Shown here piece by piece: positions 33,351-46,072 of a DNA stretch of 64,000 nucleotides (its first letter is position 1; the number at the start of each line of letters is the position of its first letter). Location: positions 76,912,634 to 76,976,633 of the forward strand of contig CM066997.1 of assembly GCA_033977485.1 (NCBI GenBank). The letters run 5' to 3'. Source of the DNA: Hydrangea macrophylla (Eukaryota; Streptophyta; Magnoliopsida; Cornales; Hydrangeaceae). The translations under genes were made by a program, and so were the position numbers. The notes under the pieces were generated by a model, which searched no databases, was not told the origin of the DNA, and saw only the letters and a program-made list of their open reading frames with translations.

Positions 33351-36300
33351 GGAAGTTTGTCCCCAAACTTATACCATCTCCGCAAGTCACTCCGACTTCA
33401 CATAGATATTTTCCACATTTATCTCATCCCAAACCACACATCTTTACTGGGATGTCATAAGCTTACGAGGAAAATAAATCCTCAAGCTCTAAAGGAAAAT
33501 AAATCCTCAGAGCTCCTGTTTCACTCCGATTGAAGAATCACATTGAATACTAGCAATACATCTAACAGTTCGATAAGTAACAACACCAACACCTGAGTAG
33601 AACACACTCAACAGTCAATCCTGACAATAAATCATATCACAATGTCACAACGTCGACTCTGATACCATTTCGTCGTACTTGTAACATATACTTTTCAAAA
33701 CTCAAGGGTTTTATCACAATAGCTAAAACAGAGGAGACAACTCATCTTCTATTCACTCATCTTTCTTTCGACTAACTGTCCTTTACAACACATCTCAAAC
33801 TAGTTAACAACTATACACGATTCTTTATCTCGAGGTGAACCACAATTAAGTACTAACATATGTACATACCTCGTCAGTAAGCCAATGCTTAGACCAACTA
33901 TTTCATATATTATAGATTCAATCCCTTATCTTACTAATCACAAAATACTTGTAGAACAATAACATGTTTCAAACAACTTCCCATTTCTTATCAAATTTCA
34001 ATCCTTCTTTCCTGATAAATATATATCATAGCTACATTAGTTGAAATGACTATCACATTTTTGGTAGTGCGTCACACTAGTGCTCCCTTTCTGTCTCTAA
34101 TAATTATTATCATTCCATTCAGGTTTTACCAATCTCGTGCTATACTCCCATCATTCGTGCCTCGTAAGGTATTAATCAGGTTCTCTATTGAAAAATTCAC
34201 ATCATTCTACTCGTTCGAGTCTACACATGTCCCAAATCACCCATGGTGAGGTCAAACACATTCGTCATTCATCGCTCCCAAGTTTGTACTCAAACTACCG
34301 CCGATTGAAATAAAGGATTCATACCTTATACTTTCGTTTTAAAACTTTCAACAAAGTCAAATACATTTATCATTTCAACAAAGTCAAATACATTTATCAT
34401 TTATGTTTTAAAACAAACTAATTTAAAATCTCATATAATACTTTCATCTCTTTTCGCAACATAATTGCCCCAATATCCGTAGTAATAAATAACATTGTTA
34501 ACCAAAATCAACTTAGTCAATCATCCATGTCTCACAGAATTCATTTCAACGTATCCCTACGTCCAACACATACTTCATCACTGCCTCTATCCTTTAACTA
34601 TTCATAGTCCATCCAATTCTCATAGTGTACATATACCCTAAGTCAATTACCTTTCTGTTAGATATCACAACCCCACTATAGTCCATTCTCATCTCATATC
34701 CTACTCGTCTACCATTCTTTACGTTCATCGGTCTAGGTAGATCCATTACCATTGATGCAGTTATACAACTCTATAAGCCTCTGGTGTTTCACTTTCACAT
34801 TTACACAAGTCCATACCAAACACAATTCCTGTATATCTCAACTCATCCTGAGTTCCTAATAAATCCTTACACCAAGCGTATACTTTTCGCATTACATACC
34901 AAGGCACCATATCTTATTCCAACATCCAATGTTTCATAACTGTAGTCAAATTTAACTCAACTCCAATTTAAACTCTATGATTCTTTATTTATGTTGTTCG
35001 GATTTCAAATCCACGATCACTCCATTCTCACTTTGGTTACTAATGTCAACTGATTCATAACTGTTTCTTCAAGTGCTTCACACTTTACGGATCTCCTGAT
35101 TGTTAAGAACTTCAAATTATTCATAACCTCGGGTTATTCCAATATTTAAACCAGAACCAAGTTCTCTTTGGAGCAACACTCACGACAACTCCTTTAATGC
35201 CAGCACCTCCAACTTACTCAGTCCAGACATACTACATTTCATTAACTCTTCACTTTAGAATTTCCAAGTTCACAATTTGCTCATGTAGAACTCATTCGTT
35301 CAACAGACACTGATGCATCCCAAGCGCTAAGTACCCCATCTCATTCCATGATACCCAACTTCCCAAATTCCACTTGATACTTCTTCATATGTATCTATTA
35401 CTACCTTTCTCATTTAAACCAAAAGTTTTGTTTTAATACATTTTAAACATTTAAAAATTTATTTGGGATGAAATTTAACATTCTCAAACTCTCTAGCCTC
35501 GTTGGATTTCAATACAATTGAGGTAGCATTCCATTGTATCCACCATTGTCCTCTATCCGCCTTACATTCCTACTATCATATCTGATAATGTATTCAAAGT
35601 ACCACTAAGTCTTCATTCTACTCTTACCGTTCCCGTTCATGTACCCATCAAAGCTTCATCTTCTCAATTTACATTTTTACTTCTCTACATTGACTTACCA
35701 AAGTCTCTCTAATCCTCTATCCTTCCCACAAATTGCTCTTATTCGGTATCGTAATACTTGTCGTACTCTAGCGTCCTGTTGATAGAAACTCGCCCTAAAT
35801 GCCCAACATTGTTTTAAAATATTAAAAAGGTTTTTGTTTTATTTGAAATACGTTCAAAATTTGGGTTTAAGGTTATCCGTTCTTCAACTCTCTATAATAA
35901 CAAACACCTCTGTAGGATTCCCTACCAAGATCCTCTTATCTCCACGATATCTAAATATCAACTTGATTCCTCTGACCCCTTTTATCACGTTTAATCGAAC
36001 AAACTTATCTTTTACTTCCAATCTCATATTCAAACTTCCTTTATTTTATTTTCTTTGACAACCACCCCAAAGCACTAAGGAAATCTTACTGCAATTCATT
36101 CCCATCCATTTATCTTCTATCCGAAACTTCTATAATTTCTCCTTTGACCTATGTCGACTTTATCGTTACATTTATATGCTAATAATCGTTAAGTCTAAGC
36201 AGCTACTCCAGAAGTCAATCATCAACTAAGCTTTTGCCATCTATAGTTTCAAACTGTCAAGCATCCACTATCAATCCTATTCTCAGCCACTCATCATAGG

Positions 36301-37248
36301 TCAATCCTCAAAAGGAAACTTTCCACTAACCCAATAAATCTTGTAACTTTTGCTACTAATCCTACTATCACATCTAAATCCACTATGGTACCACGACCAC
36401 TCGAAGCCAGGTTCAATTGAGAGATTCCTCAACCACCACAATACTTACAATAAGATAGATTGAGAAACCATCCGATAAATACCATAATATAGGTTGAGAG
36501 ATTCCTCAACCATCCAATCATCTCAATACCGTATAGTAAGTTGAAAGATTCTTCAACTACCCAACATACACCGTAAGAGAAAACCATAAGATAACCTATA
36601 CAATCATACCGTAGGTTAACACCGTAAGATGAGGTGAGAGATTCCTAATCTATCCCATACATGAGCAATACATTTTACTGGACTATCTTTCTGTCATCAA
36701 ACCCAACTGATCATCTATCTTCTCTCATGTTAGGACGTTTAACCCATGTCTGAAGCAGAACTCTGATCAATCAATCCCCATTCCAAAACTCAACTACTAA
36801 CAATCACTTTCATTCTCTTTGTGAACCATAAGTAAATCTTCTCTGATGCTCACTACTCAAACTTCGTTCTCGGTTAGATCCCCCAAAGGACACTCGTCAC
36901 TATTGTTTAATATTCACCAATTCGATCAAAAATCACTTTATTTTCATTTAGAATTCAACTATTCCTTACTACCAAGATATCATTCTCCCTCGTGTCACCA
37001 CACCAAGTGTATCATAACACACAGTAAACCTCATCTCATCACATAGCTCTACCTCCGTATGATTCCACCGATTCACAAATGCATAAATACTATGCATGTA
37101 TGACAAATATTATAAACATGTATGTATAACAACATACCATATGAATCAAACATCTCTACAATGTATGGATGCATTCTAGAATATGTGTCAAAACACTCAA
37201 CACTCGATCCACTCGTCGTTGAACGCTCCCAAGGTTTTGTTACCTATA
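33351..37248 (-). other. Interior of element E, no coding seen
   Basis: It is A/T-rich and strikingly pyrimidine-biased on the plus strand over its whole length. No retroviral motif is seen on either strand. 36410-36660 has imperfect repeats of (g)ttgagagattcctcaacca, itself a partial inverted repeat. 33655-33668 resembles a second initiator tRNA-Met PBS (TGGTATCAGAGTCG on the minus strand), possibly from an older element. Confidence 0.6.
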
Positions 37249-37260
37249 GCTCTAATACCA
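37249..37260 (-). other. Primer-binding site of element E
   Basis: The minus strand reads TGGTATTAGAGC, one mismatch from the initiator tRNA-Met complement, 5 bases from the LTR. Confidence 0.7.
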
Positions 37261-37265
37261 ATAAA

Positions 37266-38495
37266 TGTCATGACCCATCCCACTATATGCGAAAATAGGA
37301 CATGTGGCATGCCACTAAGGCTTATCCAATTCAATTTAAAGTAAAGCAGCAGAAAACATAAGTAAAATCCATGAAATTCAGAGTTATAAAACGTTTTGCG
37401 TATTTGAAAACATTTAAAGAAACACCCCTTTCGGAACCAGCAATCCAATCGACTGATCAGAGGTTAGGTTGACTTGAAATGCTAAATACAGAGAGCCAAA
37501 AATCTCAGCAGCTAGTCCAGTCGACTGTGTCAGGGACCCAGTAGACTGCGGCCTCAAAATCCCAGTCGATTGGTACAAGCATAACCTCTCATTCTGAAAC
37601 ACAATCCAGTCAACTCTTTCTTTCATAGAACGAAAATAACAATTCCAACCCAAGGTTCCAGTCGACTGCGTCGGGGATCCAATTGACTGCTTTTCAATAT
37701 TTTAGGGTAGTAGCTGGTTCAACACAGGCATCCAGTCGATTGTCCCTAAACCAGTCGACTAGTTTTCCTCTGTTTGCTAAGCATTCTGTAGATTTTAAGC
37801 CATGATTCTCTAACCCAATTCGAACATATTCACAACTATATTTTGACAATCCAAAGCATAATTACCAAAGTTTTACTACAGGTTACAATACTACGGATCC
37901 ACCCCAATTTCAACTTCTTAGACTCTTATTACAATATTTGAAAAGGAAAACAAAACATATACCGGAGCAATCCCGTTGTCCCATCGGCCTCACTCTTCAT
38001 GTTTCTTCTTTCCTCTCTTCTTATCACTTGCAATGGAGTAAAGCTCTACTCCTAAGCTATATGCTGAGTGCACAAATTCTAACATATGCATATATGATCA
38101 ATCGTGCTTTAATCTCATAATTCACATCAACATAGCCTATAAGGAGAAAAACACGCATTTGTCCGGTAGAGGCAAGTCCAAGTCTTAAACCGCGATGCCA
38201 ATGGCTAGTCCAAGCCTACAACCATCACATCCCAAGTGCCCTGGCAAGTCCAAGCCTTGCACAGTAGCCGTCGCTACTAAGTTTTCAAACATCGAAAAGC
38301 TTACTCTGGCTTGAAATTGTGTAAGTCCCCCTTTGACCCATATAATAACCTAACGTACTCGCGTAAAGTGCTTTTCATATTTAAGCGAGTGCATAATTAA
38401 CGAGCCTAATATTAACACATGAATTTTGCCCAGATCACAATTTCGTCGTCGAAAATCAAAACATATATATTTCCTATATAACATAGGTTAGAATT
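37266..38495 (-). repeat. Right (5') LTR of element E, truncated by fragment F
   Basis: It starts TGTCATGACCCATCC. Its last 45 bases match 3641-3685 in the left LTR. It is cut at 38495 by fragment F. It contains the ccagtcgactgg-type cluster at 37437-37765. Confidence 0.75.
37437..37765. repeat. Palindrome cluster of element E (ccagtcgactgg type)
   Basis: About nine copies of ccagtcgactg and variants (ccaatcgactg, ccagtcgattgg, ccaattgactg) are present, several followed by tgtcaggga or cgtcgggga. All centre on TCGA or a one-base change of it. Confidence 0.8.
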
Positions 38496-38737
38496 CATGT
38501 CACGCCCTGACGTAGCATAAATAGGGAAAGCATTTAATTTCTATTATGAACCCGTAGGTCACGATAATTTGAAGGATCGATTCCATCTGAAATGTCAACA
38601 GCAAAATAATTTAAATCAGAATAAGAGCAATTAAGAGTTATAAATTTTTGAAAGTTAATAACTATTACATCACGTAGGAATCTTAAGGCATAACTCGCCT
38701 TGCAAAATAATAATACCTATTACATTAATCCTTGTTA
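38496..38737 (-). repeat. LTR fragment F, first part
   Basis: It starts TGTCACGCCCTGACG right after the E LTR and is cut at 38738 by chromovirus D. The same LTR should resume at 63896. The terminal sequence resembles that of D (TGTCA(C/T)...CC), so a related Ty3/gypsy family is likely. Orientation is inferred from that likeness. No other part is in the window. Confidence 0.55.
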
Positions 38738-40083
38738 TGTCACACCTCGGAACGACAAAAATAGAGAAAAATAAATTTCCTTTTTAGGTCCAAAGGCAAC
38801 GACTTGCGAAGTCACATGATTGTCCACACCACACAGTACTAATAAACAATAAGTAAAAGAGATAACAAGAATGAAATCTAGGTTCTGGTTAAAACATAAC
38901 TTAATGTCAAAAAGAGGTTACTAACTATTACACATCAGAGTCTCAAATCAAAATAAAACACAGCGGAAGTACAATTGTCGAGGCAACATATACCTGATTA
39001 CAAAAGGTTTGGAAAGCAGTAAAGATAATTAAACTACAGTCTAGCCTATTCTTCAGTTAGCGTAGAGGTAGTCCTCGGCGTAGTAATCCTCTTCTGCTTG
39101 ACCTCCTTCAGGGTAGTCCTCCGCAAGGACATCGTCACTAGCATAGTAGTCCCCGCCTGTAGGTCCTTCACCTGTATAGTTATAACTAGGATACGCTGGA
39201 ACATAGAAATGTCCAGCGGCATAAATGCTGTCAGCTTACTAAAAGCTGAGTGAATTAGATACTAACAAGGTATCAACTATTGAAGCTATTACCAGTTAAA
39301 CACCATTAAATTCAGTGAGGGTAACTCCATTAATCATTCTGATGATTCGATTATTAATATCTTACTCATTTTAAGTTCGACAATACATTTTCTGATAGGG
39401 GAACAGACTCGACAGTAGTTCACTCATAAGGATACACCATTGCTCCATCCACCGCTTTTAAGAACATATGCACAGTCCACTGTAGTCATGGATACCACGT
39501 CAGTCCATCCCCAGCTTTTAAGAACATATGCACAGTTCACCGCACTATAGGGATATAATGCTTTAAGCAACAGCACATCATTCTATGCCACGACTTAGCG
39601 ACATCTACCAGTGATCACGGTCCACCGCAGTCGTAGACACCTTTGTCTATCTACCAATTTTAAGAACATATGATTAGATCATCTGGCTATCTTAGGGAAA
39701 ATGGTCCAGTCCACCGCAGTCATAGACACCTTTGTCTGTCTACCACTTTTAAGAACATATGATCGACCAAAGCCCGCCGACACAAGATTCCCGAATCTTA
39801 ACAAACCTACTTAAGTTTAACTCTAACATTGATACATGACAATCCCAATGTGGTCTGACTGCTCTGAATGAAATGAATGATAACTCCAAAGGATTTATGA
39901 CTTATAACATTATCTAACGCCACAACCATTATCCATTAATCTCGTTGTTACTATGATCCTACATCACATTATCTCATTATCACATATGTGTTACAACAAT
40001 AAAGCATGCTGGGAATACTGAACAGTAAATAAATAACTAAACAGTTATAATATAGACTAAACAAGGATATCAACATTCTATAG

Positions 40084-40341
40084 CTGCCAATCGATTGGGA
40101 CAGGGATCCAATCGATTGGTATAAAAATAGTAACAATCGATTGGTAAAAAGTCCAATCGATTAGATCATATGCCAATCGATTACTAAAATTTTCACTCAA
40201 TTGGTATATCAAGGATGGCAATCGATTAGGAAAAGTGACAATCGATTGGTATATCTAGGATGACAATCGATTGGGAAAAGTGGCAATCGATTGGTATCCA
40301 AATGATGGCAATTGATTGGGAAAAGTCCCAATCGATTGGGA
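40084..40341. repeat. Palindrome cluster, leader side, D 3' LTR (ccaatcgattgg type)
   Basis: About a dozen copies of caatcgattgg or a one-base variant are spaced 10 to 30 bases apart, often as a pair with aaaagt or tatatc(a/t)aggatgg between. It is downstream of the TATA box on the minus strand. Confidence 0.85.
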
Positions 40342-40741
40342 CTTCGTCTTCTTCACAGTGAAGACAGTCTACATATGAAATACGGGAAAAACACCATTTA
40401 AGCTTCTTCTATCCATTCCAACCAGTTATACCATCGATGATAAGTTACCAAGTGAATTCAGAACTCACCTTAGGTGACTAGAGGGTGTGTTTGGCTGTGT
40501 GTATTAAAGCTTGGAGCTTCAATGGATTCTCCCTCTCCCTCTCCCTCTCTGTCTTCTCTGCCTCTCTTTCTCTTCTTCTTCTATTTTTTTCTTCTTTAAT
40601 CCATTCGGGTGTGTGTGTGAGTGTATAAATATATAAAGGTGTGTATATATATATGAGTGTATATATGTATAAAACACACACACAAACACTCCCTCTCACT
40701 CTCTCTGTTTTTTGTAAACAGAAATATGCCCAAAATGGGCT

Positions 40742-40770
40742 AGTATATATAGAGGAAGAGTGTTCACGTG
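40742..40770 (-). promoter_or_regulatory. TATA box and G-box, D 3' LTR
   Basis: The minus strand reads CACGTG, then about 11 bases, then CTATATATACTA. The identical unit is in the 5' LTR at 63642-63670. CACGTG is the classical plant G-box; its use here is inferred. Confidence 0.6.
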
Positions 40771-40810
40771 GCCTTTCCCCAGCCAAGGTAAGAGAATCTG
40801 CCCAGCTGCT

Positions 40811-40915
40811 GCCAATCGATTGGCATAAATGGTAATCAATTGGTATTAGATATAAGTGCTCCAATCGATTGGTATTGGCGATCGATTGGTATCTTGCCAA
40901 TCGATTGGTATCCAA
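40811..40915. repeat. Palindrome cluster, promoter side, D 3' LTR
   Basis: Five copies of ccaatcgattgg-like words lie 60 to 160 bases upstream of the TATA box. Confidence 0.8.
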
Positions 40916-41063
40916 ATTATACCAAAGGCAAGGGGAAAACTCATACAAGTATTACAAGAAGCATACAAGGTCTTATTAATATAATATTTTACAAAAATAC
41001 AGGGTATTACCTCATCCACAACTTATTAAAGATTTTGTCCTTGAAATCCGAAGTAAGTAGGGT

Positions 41064-42253
41064 TCAAAATAAAAATGGAAACTTTTCTCGCATCTCTGAC
41101 TCCAGCTCCCATGAAACTTCTCCCTTGTTGTGGTGCTTTTATTGAATCTTCATTAGTGGAATCTCCTTATTTCTGAGCTTCTTCACTCCTCAGTCTAGAA
41201 TATGCACGGGTCCTTCATTGTGTGTTACGTTCTCGTTTACCTCAATATCTTCAAAACTAATCTCGTGCACTGGATTGTGGGCACACTTCCTTAACATGCT
41301 AATGTGGAAAACGTTGTGCACTCCTGACAGCTTCAGCAGCAATGCAAGTCTATAGGCTACTCTCCCAACACATTCTACAATCTCGAATGGTCCAATGAAC
41401 CGCAGTGATAGCTTGCCTCTCTTATGTTCAAATCTGACGATACCTCGAACTGGCGAGACTTTGAGTAGTACATGATCTCCAACTACGAACTCTAGATCTT
41501 TCTGTCGCTTGTCGGCATAGTTCTTGTGTTTGGATTGCGCTGTCTTCATGTTCTCTCGTACGATTTGGATCTTCTCGCTGGTTTCTCGAATCATCTCAGG
41601 CCCAAGTAGTTGACTATCTTTGATCGGCCCAACATAGCAGTGATCGGCAAGGTCTTTCATATAAAGCTTTGAATGGTGCCATCCCTATGCTCGTGTGATA
41701 GCTTTTATTGTAGGCGAACTGGATCAGAGGTAGATGTGTCTCCCATAAACTCTCAAATTCAATGAAGTTCCCATTGCTGTCTGAAGGCTCTTCCAGAATT
41801 CTGCGGTGAAGCGTGATTCTTGCTCTAAAACTATTAAGATAGGTACACCGTGCAGTTGTATAACTTGATATAGATACATTCGGCTCAATCTTTCAACTGG
41901 GTACGTCATGATGTAGGCGATAAAATGCGCTGACTTGGTGAGTCGATCTACTATTACCCAAATAGTGTCATGGTTTTCCTGTGACTTTGGCAAGCCAACC
42001 ACGAAATCCATGGTGATGTGTTCATATTTCCACTAGAGAATCGGTAGCGGCTATAGAAGTCCAGGTAGTCTCTGATGTTCTGCCTTCACTTGTTTGCAAA
42101 CAAGACACTACGACACGTACTCAGCCACTTCTCGTTTCATTCCTTCCCACCAGAAGTTCCTCTTCAAGTCCTTATTCATTTTGTTTCCTCTGGGGTGTAT
42201 GGTCATCCTTGACTTGTGCACTTCGTCCAAAATATCTTTTTTGAGACTACCGT
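41064..42253 (-). pseudogene. D integrase and C-terminal chromodomain
   Basis: The integrase zinc domain lies at 42225-42080 (HKSRMTIHP... and CLVCKQ, with a stop just before). The core opens with DFVVGLPKS. At the second catalytic position VLEQESRFT stands where the family has an Asp. The block with the catalytic Glu is deleted between 41770 and 41755, where the frame also changes. The C-terminal part (LEFVVGDHVLLKVSP, GPFEIVECVGRVAYRLAL, VHNVFHISMLRK) is typical of Tekay/Del. After a stop at 41190 a chromodomain follows (LRNKEIPLMKIQ, stop, SWELESEMREKFPFLF) to 41064. Chromodomains target insertion to marked heterochromatin. This copy is not functional. Confidence 0.88.
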
Positions 42254-42916
42254 TGACACGAGAATTATTCTTCTGTGCGCTTGTGTGCTATACCCAAGTG
42301 TAAGTAATCGTGCAAGTAGTAATCTGGTTAAGTCCAGGTCGATCCCACAGGGAAGGTGTTAAACTAATTACTCAGATCAATCTCAAACAAGAAAATAAAA
42401 GTCAATATTTTAAAGAAATGCAGAACACAAAGTCCTACAATTTATCAACTACTAAAGATAAAGCAACAAAACAAGATTAATCTAATTACTAACTAATTAA
42501 TTTAAGCAATGATTTAAAATGTGTTTATATTAATAAAAGGAAATGTTGGGATTACACGAATCCACCGCGACCTAGCCATCTACCATGCAATTACGTTGAA
42601 GCTCAATGGAGCACATTCTCTACAGTATTCCGTATTTCTCTTAGGATAAAGAATCTATAGTCCTTTCACGACCGAGACTATATCATCACAATTAAGTTTG
42701 AAATACACAAAAGCGGTTTAAAACAATAGTTTCAACTTGCACCTACAATGGTGTTAACATTGAGGGTGGTTTGCAAAATATATTGAAGAAAAATGCCTCA
42801 AGGCTTTAAGTTTATAGACTGTTTTGACAAACTGAGCGTTTGGGGACAATTTGATAACAAATCAGTAAAGCAGAATGTCTAGGAATACTGCATAGAATGT
42901 CCTCAAAAATCAAAAA

Positions 42917-43042
42917 GTTCGATCAATCGACGCGCTTTCGATCGATCGAATATCCTCATCTCTTGATCGATCGAACTGACTTCGATCGCTCAACTGTATC
43001 TCTGTTTCTATCGATCGAACATATTCGATCGATCGAACACAG
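42917..43042. repeat. TCGA-palindrome cluster, leader side, Athila II 3' LTR
   Basis: Copies include ttcgatcaatcga, tcgatcgatcgaa, ttcgatcgctcaa and atcgatcgaac. The matching cluster in the 5' LTR is at 55959-56082. Confidence 0.8.
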
Positions 43043-43525
43043 GAATTATTCTACTGCATGGCAGAGGCTTGATATCACGATTTCATTGTGATCTCCCAAC
43101 TTGGGGACTACTCAAACATGGTATGGAGTGTCTCAGATGTGATTTTAATGTAAAGTTCCATTAAAGGTGTGTTTGGTTATGATTTTTGCATAAAACCTAT
43201 GAAAACTAATTATTTAACTCTAACTAACATGCAAGACTACGGGGTAACAAGTTATACTACTATAAACTGGGTGCAGAATGTAAACAAATTAACCTAGAAA
43301 CGAAAACTTGTATTGAACTAGGAGGAATCCAAACCAAACAATGTATTACCTTGATTAAAACCTACAAAAATAACAAAGTAAAGCTCTCTACTCTCTATAA
43401 ACTGATGAAAATGAGAGTGGGCGTCCTTATGGACGTATACAATACGAGTATATATACTAAAAAACCTAATGCTAGGGTTAAAATCCCGCTTCTGCTGCGT
43501 GCGCGTAAAATCTGATAAAAGCCAT

Positions 43526-43622
43526 GTTCGATCGATCGAACTTCTGGGGTCTTCGAGCGCTTGAGCTTCTTTCGATCGATCGAACCTTCAATCGATCAAA
43601 TGGTCTTCCATCGATCGAGGTC
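43526..43622. repeat. TCGA-palindrome cluster, promoter side, Athila II 3' LTR
   Basis: Four to five copies of ttcgatcgatcgaa-like words lie about 70 to 165 bases upstream of the TATA box at 43448. The 5' LTR cluster (56568-56690) has one more copy. Confidence 0.8.
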
Positions 43623-43871
43623 CACTTTTCATCCTTTACTTGTCTTCATTATAATTCAACACTTCCTTTTATCTTTCACATCCAATTCTTCACACAACAA
43701 CAGTAATCTGCACAAACTACAGCTAAAACAAACAACTTATCATAGTTTAATCAAATTGTGTACAAACTAGCATTGTAATTCAAATTGCAGATAAATGAAG
43801 GAATTGTGAAATAATTTAGTACATTTTCTTCTTTTAGTGCGGTTGTATTTTACAAATACCCCCGCTTGTCA

Positions 43872-43885
43872 CAACCCCCAACTAG
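43872..43885 (-). other. Polypurine tract of Athila II
   Basis: The minus strand reads CTAGTTGGGGGTTG next to the 3' LTR. A second similar run (AGTTGGGGGTGGAATG) lies at 45661-45676 and could be a central or extra primer site. Confidence 0.65.
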
Positions 43886-46072
43886 CGATTTGCTAGTCCC
43901 TAGCAATAGAGCGAAAATAAAAACAAGCTAAACTACAAATATAACAGAAAAACTAAAATAAACTAGACCCAGATTAACTAAACTAAAAATAGCAAGAAAG
44001 AAACTACCTAACTCACTTTCGCAGGAATCGCGGTTGCATTTAGCAAATGCAACAAGCCGTTAAACCCCTAGGTTTCCCCTAGTGGACGAGTGTTATCTCG
44101 TGAGGGTTTGTAGTGAATGTATCCACAAAATTCTCTGATTTTAAGCTCAAAAAGATATAGAATAACTTTTAAACATTCCCTTTTTGTTCAACTATTAATT
44201 TAGCTCTACAAAACATATCATCCTCATTCAAACCATGAAAGAAATACACATGCTCCTCACGTCACCAAGATAAAAATAACATACGCATCACATCCTTGTA
44301 TCTGTGTGTGTGTGAAATTAACAGCTATACATCGAACTTTATTTAGAGTTGTTTAGACCATCATACTCTTAGAACTTGTAGTTTCAACTCAATCCTCACA
44401 TAGTTATTACACTAAAAAATGAATATCCCACAGAAACTTGGCTAATAATGATCGCACATGGTATGAAAGCTTCCATAGGAGTGATTTTTCGGATACTAAT
44501 GCTTTCATACTCAACTCTATACAAGGCGAACATTTAGAGTGTATAGTTTCACGAACGGAATATTACTTACTAGAGGAGCGAAATACCGTGGATAACTCAA
44601 ATTACACGTTCATGTTCAAACTAAGTTGTTGAGAATCATTAAGGCTTTGACTTTTCGGTTTTTATTTAGTAGGGTGGAAATTAGAGGGGTAAGAAATTGC
44701 ACATTTTCAGCATGTGGCTGTGTTCAGTAATTTCTTCACTTTATTCCAACCATCCTCCCCATACATATATATATCATCATTTTTTTTATTTCATTTTTTT
44801 TAAACCTGGAATTTCTCCTTCCTCTTCTTTTCTTTTATGCAGCCCTTCCCACTACTACTTCCTCCCCATACTTTAATACTTTAATCACTTTGGGTGTGCA
44901 ATGGGGTATATTAAGGTCAAAGTATACGATTAGGGATTCAGAATTTCACAATAGATTTGGAAGTATTTACTAGGTGTGGGGTTAAGAACAATGCATATTC
45001 GGAAGTGTCGATATAGGTAAATGGAGAAGGCAAGGAGCAAATACGATGGCTTAAATCATTTTCTCAACTTCTTAATTTTTACACATCAATGTTCATTGAG
45101 TTTAGTTGGTAAATCCTGAACGTTTTCCTCTAATAAGCAGCCAAAATAAAGAATTAGAGACTATTCAACAAATTGAATCAGCGTATTCAAGAAAAACAAT
45201 TCGAGTTTGATGTGATAATTCCCTCAGAATTGAAGATTGGATTCAAAAGCTCACTAAGGGTAACTAGTTTCCACTACTTCATTCTTTAAAGTACAAAAGT
45301 CGTATTAACTCTTATTTTAAGTTTTCTGCATAGCTATTAACACGTGCAAATGATTTGGATACAAGAATGATCAACATATGCATTCATCCTAGAGAAACTA
45401 GAAAAACGCGTGAACTTAATTCATAAAAGGATGAGAATAAAATGGTTGTGTCATTGCTTGATAACAGCTAAATAGGAGTGAATATTCAAAATTATTCTAC
45501 CAATTTAATTCAAAAACTTACTTTAATTGTTTGAAAATTTTGCAATTTTGTTGAATGTGAAATTTTTAATTTAGTTTCTGATGGAAATTGTATGACATAC
45601 GCAATAGATAGAGTGGTCCAGATTGCTAAGAACTAATATGCACAGGTGATTATCTATCTACATTCCACCCCCAACTGAAAATTGGAATGTCCTCAGCAGG
45701 CAATTTTCAAAAAGAGATAGAGATTTATCACCTGATATGGCATTGTAAGAATAGCAAGTGTAACAACCTGTACAGAAAGCATACAAACTCCAAGCAGCAG
45801 AGATCAAAAGAATATGAAATATAGAGCATGGGATCCATACTTAAAATAGAACTAATCATTGGAAATATAATAAAGTGAAAGAACAGAACAGTGATAATAT
45901 GCGCCATACAAACTAAAATACAAAATATACAAACCATCCAAAAAAACAAAATATCTCAACAGTATCCAAAAATATCCAACAACCAACCAACACATCCAAA
46001 TCCAACCACACTGTCCAAAATATCTAACAACCCAATAACCAAAAACAAACAACAGCATCGATACAGCAGAAA
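43886..46072 (-). other. Long 3' non-coding region of Athila II
   Basis: About 2.2 kb between the env-position frame and the PPT. It is A/T-rich, with no protein similarity. Hydrophobic translations at 45728-46058 come from low-complexity sequence. Long non-coding 3' regions are usual in Athila elements. Confidence 0.65.

Larger units (their letters stand above)
33119..38495 (-). mobile_element. Element E: LTR element with a non-coding interior (right part)
   Basis: The left LTR ends at 33333 with GTGTGACA, followed by a polypurine tract on the minus strand. The right LTR starts TGTCATGACCC at 37266, preceded by an initiator tRNA-Met type PBS. The earlier part of the left LTR is 3636-4285. 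The 3.9-kb interior shows no gag or pol. It fits a large retrotransposon derivative (LARD) or a decayed Ty3/gypsy element. LTR ends and primer spacing are typical of LTR elements; the superfamily is uncertain. Confidence 0.7.
38738..41011 (-). repeat. 3' LTR of chromovirus D
   Basis: It runs TGTCACACC to GGGTATTAC. The last base is c where the partner LTR has a. It is collinear with 61627-63895. TATA is at 40742-40753 and the G-box CACGTG at 40765-40770. Palindrome clusters are at 40084-40341 and 40811-40915. A long CT-rich tract and CA repeats lie at 40530-40690. Confidence 0.9.
42254..43871 (-). repeat. 3' LTR of Athila II
   Basis: TGACACGAG to CTTGTCA, 1618 bases. The TATA box is at 43448-43457 on the minus strand. 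Palindrome clusters are at 42917-43042 (leader side) and 43526-43622 (promoter side). It is shorter than the 5' LTR mainly because it has one ttcgatcgatcgaa copy fewer. Confidence 0.93.

Noticed and set aside
33655..33668. Second initiator tRNA-Met PBS in element E
   Set aside because: No LTR edge could be found beside it, so it is noted only as a possible relic.
40478..40948. 156-codon minus-strand frame with a charged C-terminus
   Set aside because: It is made of CT-rich and CA microsatellites plus palindromes in the D LTR, and the partner LTR does not conserve it as one frame.
45728..46058. Two hydrophobic frames that could be an envelope membrane domain
   Set aside because: They lie downstream of the env-position stop, overlap in different frames and come from low-complexity A/T-rich sequence.
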